Of a stretch of DNA of 64,000 nt, positions 60,846 to 64,000 are shown piece after piece (the first letter of the stretch is position 1; each line of letters begins with the position of its first letter). Position numbers and translations under genes: made by a program. Location of the stretch: contig OZ243039.1 in NCBI GenBank assembly GCA_965212025.1, positions 434,001 through 498,000 on the forward strand, read 5' to 3'. The notes under the pieces are model-generated. The model ran no database searches, was not told the origin of the DNA, and was given only the letters and a program-made list of their open reading frames with translations. The DNA is from G965212025 sp965212025. Lineage in GTDB: Bacteria; Pseudomonadota; Gammaproteobacteria; Poriferisulfidales; Oxydemutatoraceae.

Positions 60846-61715
60846 ATGTTGGCCAAAGTCACTGGACACGAACTGGTTCCACGAGTTGGAAGCCTTGCCG
60901 CCTATATGGGTGCCGTGGCGAAAATCCCCGTGCTTGAACCTGAACAGGAAAAAACCCTGGCGTTGCGGTATCGCGAACACGCCGATGTGGAAGCGGCGCG
61001 CAAGCTGGTACTTCACAATTTGCGTTTCGTCGTCAAAGTGGCACACACCTACAAAGGTTATGGCTTGCAGCTGTCCGATTTGATTCAGGAAGGAAACATA
61101 GGGCTCATGAAAGCTGTCAAGCGCTTTGATCCAAAACACGGCGTGCGGCTGATTTCCTTTGCGGTTCACTGGATCAAGTCTGAAATCTGCGACTTCATCG
61201 TGCGTAACTGGCGCATCGTAAAAATGGCAACCACCAAAGCGCAGCGTAGGCTATTTTTTAACTTGCGCGGTATGCGCGACAAACTCGGCTTTTTAAGCGA
61301 CCATGAAGCAAACGATATTGCCAGCAAGCTGAACGTGGCTTCGGAAGATGTCAGGGAAATGGATCAACGCCTGCACGGTCTGGACAAAAGTTTTGAGATG
61401 CCTGAAAACACCGGGGGAAATTCCGGCCTGGCACCAGTGGATTATTTGTCAGACGGGCGTTTTGACCCAATCATGCAAGTGGAACAGGAAGACGAACGCA
61501 CGATTCGCGTAAAGGCGTTGAATATGGCACTTAAAACCCTGGACGAGCGCAGCGTCGAAATTGTGAAACAACGTTGGCTGTCCGGCAAAAAAGCGACATT
61601 CAAAGAACTCTCCACAAAACTGGGCGTGTCCACTGAGCGCGTACGGCAAATCGAAGTCAGGGCTTTTGCAAAACTGAAAGACCACTTGTCGTCTCTGCAA
61701 GCTGCACAGGCCTGA
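60846..61715 (+). CDS. rpoH: Heat-shock sigma factor RpoH (sigma-32)
   Basis: This 289-residue group 3 sigma factor shows region 2 as LVLHNLRFVVKVAHTYKGYG followed by LIQEGNIGLMKAVKRFDP and SFAVHWIKSEI. The diagnostic RpoH box is AQRRLFFNLRGMRDKLG. The region 4 helix-turn-helix is FKELSTKLGVSTERVRQIEV. ATG 60846 follows GGAGG with 10 bases of spacing. A 228-bp leader after yggS could carry the thermosensing or promoter elements usual for rpoH; a TATAAG-like box near 60754 is too weak to call. The normal neighbours ftsY-ftsE-ftsX are absent. Confidence 0.96.
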   Translation: MLAKVTGHELVPRVGSLAAYMGAVAKIPVLEPEQEKTLALRYREHADVEAARKLVLHNLRFVVKVAHTYKGYGLQLSDLIQEGNIGLMKAVKRFDPKHGVRLISFAVHWIKSEICDFIVRNWRIVKMATTKAQRRLFFNLRGMRDKLGFLSDHEANDIASKLNVASEDVREMDQRLHGLDKSFEMPENTGGNSGLAPVDYLSDGRFDPIMQVEQEDERTIRVKALNMALKTLDERSVEIVKQRWLSGKKATFKELSTKLGVSTERVRQIEVRAFAKLKDHLSSLQAAQA

Positions 61716-61729
61716 AACGCGGGAAAAAT

Positions 61730-61774
61730 ACGAGCAAAATCCCCGGGCTGTGTCTGTGGCTCCGCTCGTTTTTT
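61730..61774 (+). terminator. Probable rho-independent terminator of rpoH
   Basis: ACGAGC at 61730 pairs perfectly with GCTCGT at 61764, followed by a run of T (61769-61774), 15 bases after the rpoH stop. The 28-base interior is only partly structured, so the element is good but not ideal. Confidence 0.7.
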
Positions 61775-62055
61775 ATCAACAAAGGCAAGGTCAGCGCAGT
61801 GGCGTTTCGCTGGCAGTACAGGTCGCACGCACACCATCCGCTGGCGCATAAAAATGCAGACCCAAACTCATGACCACACCCTGTACAGCTTGGTTTTCGT
61901 GCCATTTTCTCCCTTATTGGCAAAGGCCGATTGAGGTCATGGGATGAAGAAACAAGGCGAATCATGGTGCTAACATTCTCCCGATACCGGTGTTACAATT
62001 CGCCGTGTTGTGCCGAATTTCGCGGCACTCAGTTTCCCGACGGGCAAGATATTTT

Positions 62056-62976
62056 ATGTACCAGCATACGCTAAGAAATTTTATCACCGCAACCGGCATT
62101 GGTCTGCACACAGGCAGGAAAATTTTGCTGACTTTGAGGCCAGCTCCAGTGGACACCGGAATCATTTTTCGGCGGACGGATTTAAGCCCTTCAGCCATAG
62201 CTCCGGCTCATCCCAAATGCGTAGTCGACACGAATATGTCAACCACACTCGGGAAAGGCCGTGCAAGAGTCGCAACTGTTGAGCACCTGATGTCAGCCAC
62301 TTTTGGCCTGGGGGTCGACAATATGTTCGTGGACGTCGATTCCGGAGAAGTCCCGGTGATGGACGGCAGTGCCAGTACCTTTATATTTTTGCTCCAGTCT
62401 GCAGGCATTGTGCGCCAAAATACCGCCAAGAGATTCATCAGGATCAAGAAGGAAATTGAAGTGAGGGATGGTGATAAATGGGTGCGGGTTTCCCCGCACA
62501 ATGGGTTTCGCTTCGCTTTCGAGATTGACTTTGATCACCCGGTCATTAGGCAGCATACCTCCAAGATTGATCTTGAGCTTTCCACAACCGTATTCATCAA
62601 AGAAATCAGCCGTTCACGGACTTTCGGATTTTCCAAGGACTACGAGCACTTGCGCAGTTGCGGTCTGGCGCGGGGTGGCAGCCTCGCCAATGCCATAGTC
62701 CTTGATGAGCATCACATTCTGAACGAGGAGGGGCTACGCCACGAAGGCGAGTTCGTACGTCACAAGGTTCTTGACTTGATTGGTGATGTCTCCCTGCTGC
62801 CGTGCACGCCTATTGGCATGTTCGAGGGATACAAGTCAGGGCATGCACTGAACAATGAACTGCTGTGCAAGCTGTTGGAAAGAGTGGATGCCTGGGAACA
62901 CGTCGCTCCTGAAGAATATGCCAAACTGCAAAGAAGAGTGGGTGCTTTTTTCGGGAGAAGCGCGCTACAGTACTGA
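62056..62976 (+). CDS. lpxC: UDP-3-O-acyl-N-acetylglucosamine deacetylase
   Basis: This 306-residue zinc enzyme catalyses the committed step of lipid A synthesis. The N-terminus QHTLRNFITATGIGLHTGRK is typical. The zinc and catalytic residues are in VATVEHLMSA (His), RHEGEFVRHKVLDLIGD (His and Asp) and GHALNNELLCK (His). DHPVIRQHTS and RSRTFGFSKDYEHL are also conserved. ATG 62056 is chosen; 22 extra upstream codons from 61990 look spurious. It is preceded by a 340-bp gap and not by ftsZ, its usual neighbour, but is followed by dciA and M23 genes as in Pseudomonas. Confidence 0.96.
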   Translation: MYQHTLRNFITATGIGLHTGRKILLTLRPAPVDTGIIFRRTDLSPSAIAPAHPKCVVDTNMSTTLGKGRARVATVEHLMSATFGLGVDNMFVDVDSGEVPVMDGSASTFIFLLQSAGIVRQNTAKRFIRIKKEIEVRDGDKWVRVSPHNGFRFAFEIDFDHPVIRQHTSKIDLELSTTVFIKEISRSRTFGFSKDYEHLRSCGLARGGSLANAIVLDEHHILNEEGLRHEGEFVRHKVLDLIGDVSLLPCTPIGMFEGYKSGHALNNELLCKLLERVDAWEHVAPEEYAKLQRRVGAFFGRSALQY

Positions 62977-62994
62977 GTGCCAGCAAAGCGTTGC

Positions 62995-63264
62995 TCAGAA
63001 CTTTGGCGGACTGCTGTCGTGTGGTCTTATTTGAGCAGGGCTTGGCACGCAGACGAGGACACGCAGTCTCCTGAAGCGGTCTCCGACAAACCCCATATTC
63101 AGTTGTTTCAGGATCTCCCTTTGCTGGAAGTGAATTCCACTCGCGTAACTGGAATGACTCGTCACCACGGTCACTGTACCACTCCCGAAATCGCTGACCC
63201 AGAAATGTTCTGCAAGTTGGGGCGCCAGGCATGATTTGCCGCTATTCGTCATCTTCTCCAGCAC
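62995..63264 (-). CDS. dciA: DUF721 / DciA-family protein (5' end apparently frameshifted)
   Basis: The 89 residues readable from GTG 63264 match the core of DciA, the DnaB helicase operator of most bacteria: LAPQLAEHFWVSDFGSGTVT, then SHSSYASGIHFQQREILKQL and FRRLRVLVCV. The normal N-terminus is missing. The same frame continues upstream with plausible DciA sequence (FKLLNVFLDDRIKHQSDVLE) but no start before a stop. A good ribosome-binding site (AAGGA) and ATG at 63371 lie in a different frame that ends after 22 codons. The gene therefore looks frameshifted near 63310, by mutation, sequencing error or an unusual start. Its place between lpxC and an M23 peptidase is the conserved one. Confidence 0.7.
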   Translation of the reverse strand: MLEKMTNSGKSCLAPQLAEHFWVSDFGSGTVTVVTSHSSYASGIHFQQREILKQLNMGFVGDRFRRLRVLVCVPSPAQIRPHDSSPPKF

Positions 63265-63431
63265 ATCGGATTGATGCTTGATGCGGTCGTCAAGAAAGAC
63301 GTTTAGTAGCTTGAATATGGTGCGGTGCTCCGGTGACTGCGGATAATGTGCGGCATTCTATCACCGTGCATTAAGGTTCCTTTGCGCGCTCACGAGGCAA
63401 TGAAGCAGTATCAATCCATGCGACCCGTTTT

Positions 63432-64000
63432 ATGACCACCTACAAACCTTTTTTCGCCGCACTCATCTGCAGCGGGGTGCTGCTTGGAGCTGGCTTTGTG
63501 TTCGGAACATGGTTTGAGCGGCAGGAATCGTCAAACCTCAGACAACAGGGACGCGAGGCGGAGGCGTCAGCCGAAACCGTGCTGCGGACAGAGTTGTCTC
63601 TGCTGACCCGGGCTCTTGCGACCCTTGAGGCGCGACTGATTCGGCTGGAAGCACTGGGGCTGGATCTGATACAGCGTTATGAGCTGGATGAAACGGAATT
63701 CGATCTTTTGGAAACACCAGGAATGGGAGGGATGCCAAATTCGGCTGCTGCCAACTCCAGCTTGCAGATTTCCGAAACACTGGTGCGGCTTGGCAAGCTT
63801 GAGCACAAACTGGAAAGTCGCGAATTGCACTTGGGAGTCCTGAGAGAAATTCTGGATGACCTGAACCACGACACGGCACGACTGGCACCAGGCTGGCCTG
63901 CTGAAAATGGCTGGATCTCCTCTCAATATGGTACGCGTGTCAGCCCCTTCAGCGGACGCCAGGAATTTCATTCCGGCGTCGACATCGTTGCCAAATACCG
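63432..64000 (+). CDS. M23-family (LytM) peptidase, 3' partial
   Basis: The first 189 codons of a membrane-anchored M23 metallopeptidase run off the window end. It has an N-terminal helix (PFFAALICSGVLLGAGFVFG), a long helical region (LLTRALATLEARLIRLEALG and LVRLGKLEHKLESRELHLGV) and the beginning of the catalytic domain (ISSQYGTRVSPFSGRQEFHS). This last part includes the first zinc His in the FHSGVD motif. Such proteins cut or regulate cutting of peptidoglycan cross-links. In relatives the gene lies between dciA and secA, so secA probably follows. ATG 63432 is used. Confidence 0.9.
   Translation, partial: MTTYKPFFAALICSGVLLGAGFVFGTWFERQESSNLRQQGREAEASAETVLRTELSLLTRALATLEARLIRLEALGLDLIQRYELDETEFDLLETPGMGGMPNSAAANSSLQISETLVRLGKLEHKLESRELHLGVLREILDDLNHDTARLAPGWPAENGWISSQYGTRVSPFSGRQEFHSGVDIVAKY

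Overview
The window looks like chromosome of a gammaproteobacterium of roughly balanced base composition. The evidence is the block order: petC followed directly by sspA; lpoA-yraN-diaA; a complete six-gene Na+-NQR operon; type II secretion genes including gspA and gspB; an RpoH with the family's RpoH box; and lpxC followed by a divergent dciA (DUF721) and M23 peptidase pair. I cannot name the genus. Alternative starts (GTG and TTG) are common, and many neighbours overlap by 4 bp.

Layout. 1-1271 (+): 3' end of cytochrome c1 and sspA. 1464-9210 (-): a redoxin, then a bufferin-type copper-RiPP operon (precursor bufA, DUF692 bufB, DUF2063 bufC, DoxX). This runs with little space into lpoA-yraN-diaA and an FAD-linked 2-hydroxyacid dehydrogenase. 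9527-12963 (+): metK-ahcY-prmC, converging on gatC-gatA-gatB (-), then a PLP aminotransferase and a membrane J-domain protein (-). 18942-23325 (+): moaA, two paralogous 362-aa proteins of unknown function, and tRNA-Pro(CGG). 23333-24466 (-): a membrane TPR/retropepsin-like protein. 24693-34954 (+): a Wzy/PglL-like ligase, then gspC-D-A-B-E-F. The T2SS locus stops at gspF. The next 3.4 kb is a copper patch: a frameshifted HigA-type antitoxin, a frameshifted CsoR/FrmR-type repressor, and intact copA-copB.

38509-48002 (-) is the most unusual part. It is a tightly packed nine-gene cluster with two von Willebrand A proteins whose N-terminal helix resembles ExbD, a MotA/TolQ/ExbB-type channel, a PEGA plus formylglycine-enzyme-fold protein, and several unknown envelope proteins. 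One of these carries about 14 copies of an 18-residue Pro/Glu/Ala repeat (a 54-bp minisatellite). I propose it as an uncharacterised, ion-motive-force-driven envelope complex. Upstream of it lies nqrABCDEF (-), then an interrupted small ORF and a second FGE-fold protein.

55753-64000: pgsA-like gene, pyrB, a dihydroorotase homologue that has lost its metal ligands (pyrC'-type), pyrK-like, yggS, rpoH with a terminator, lpxC, dciA (-, apparently frameshifted at its 5' end) and the start of an M23 peptidase. Functional themes are pyrimidine synthesis, the methyl cycle, sodium-motive respiration, type II secretion and copper handling by two separate systems. No CRISPR array, rRNA or intact insertion sequence was seen.
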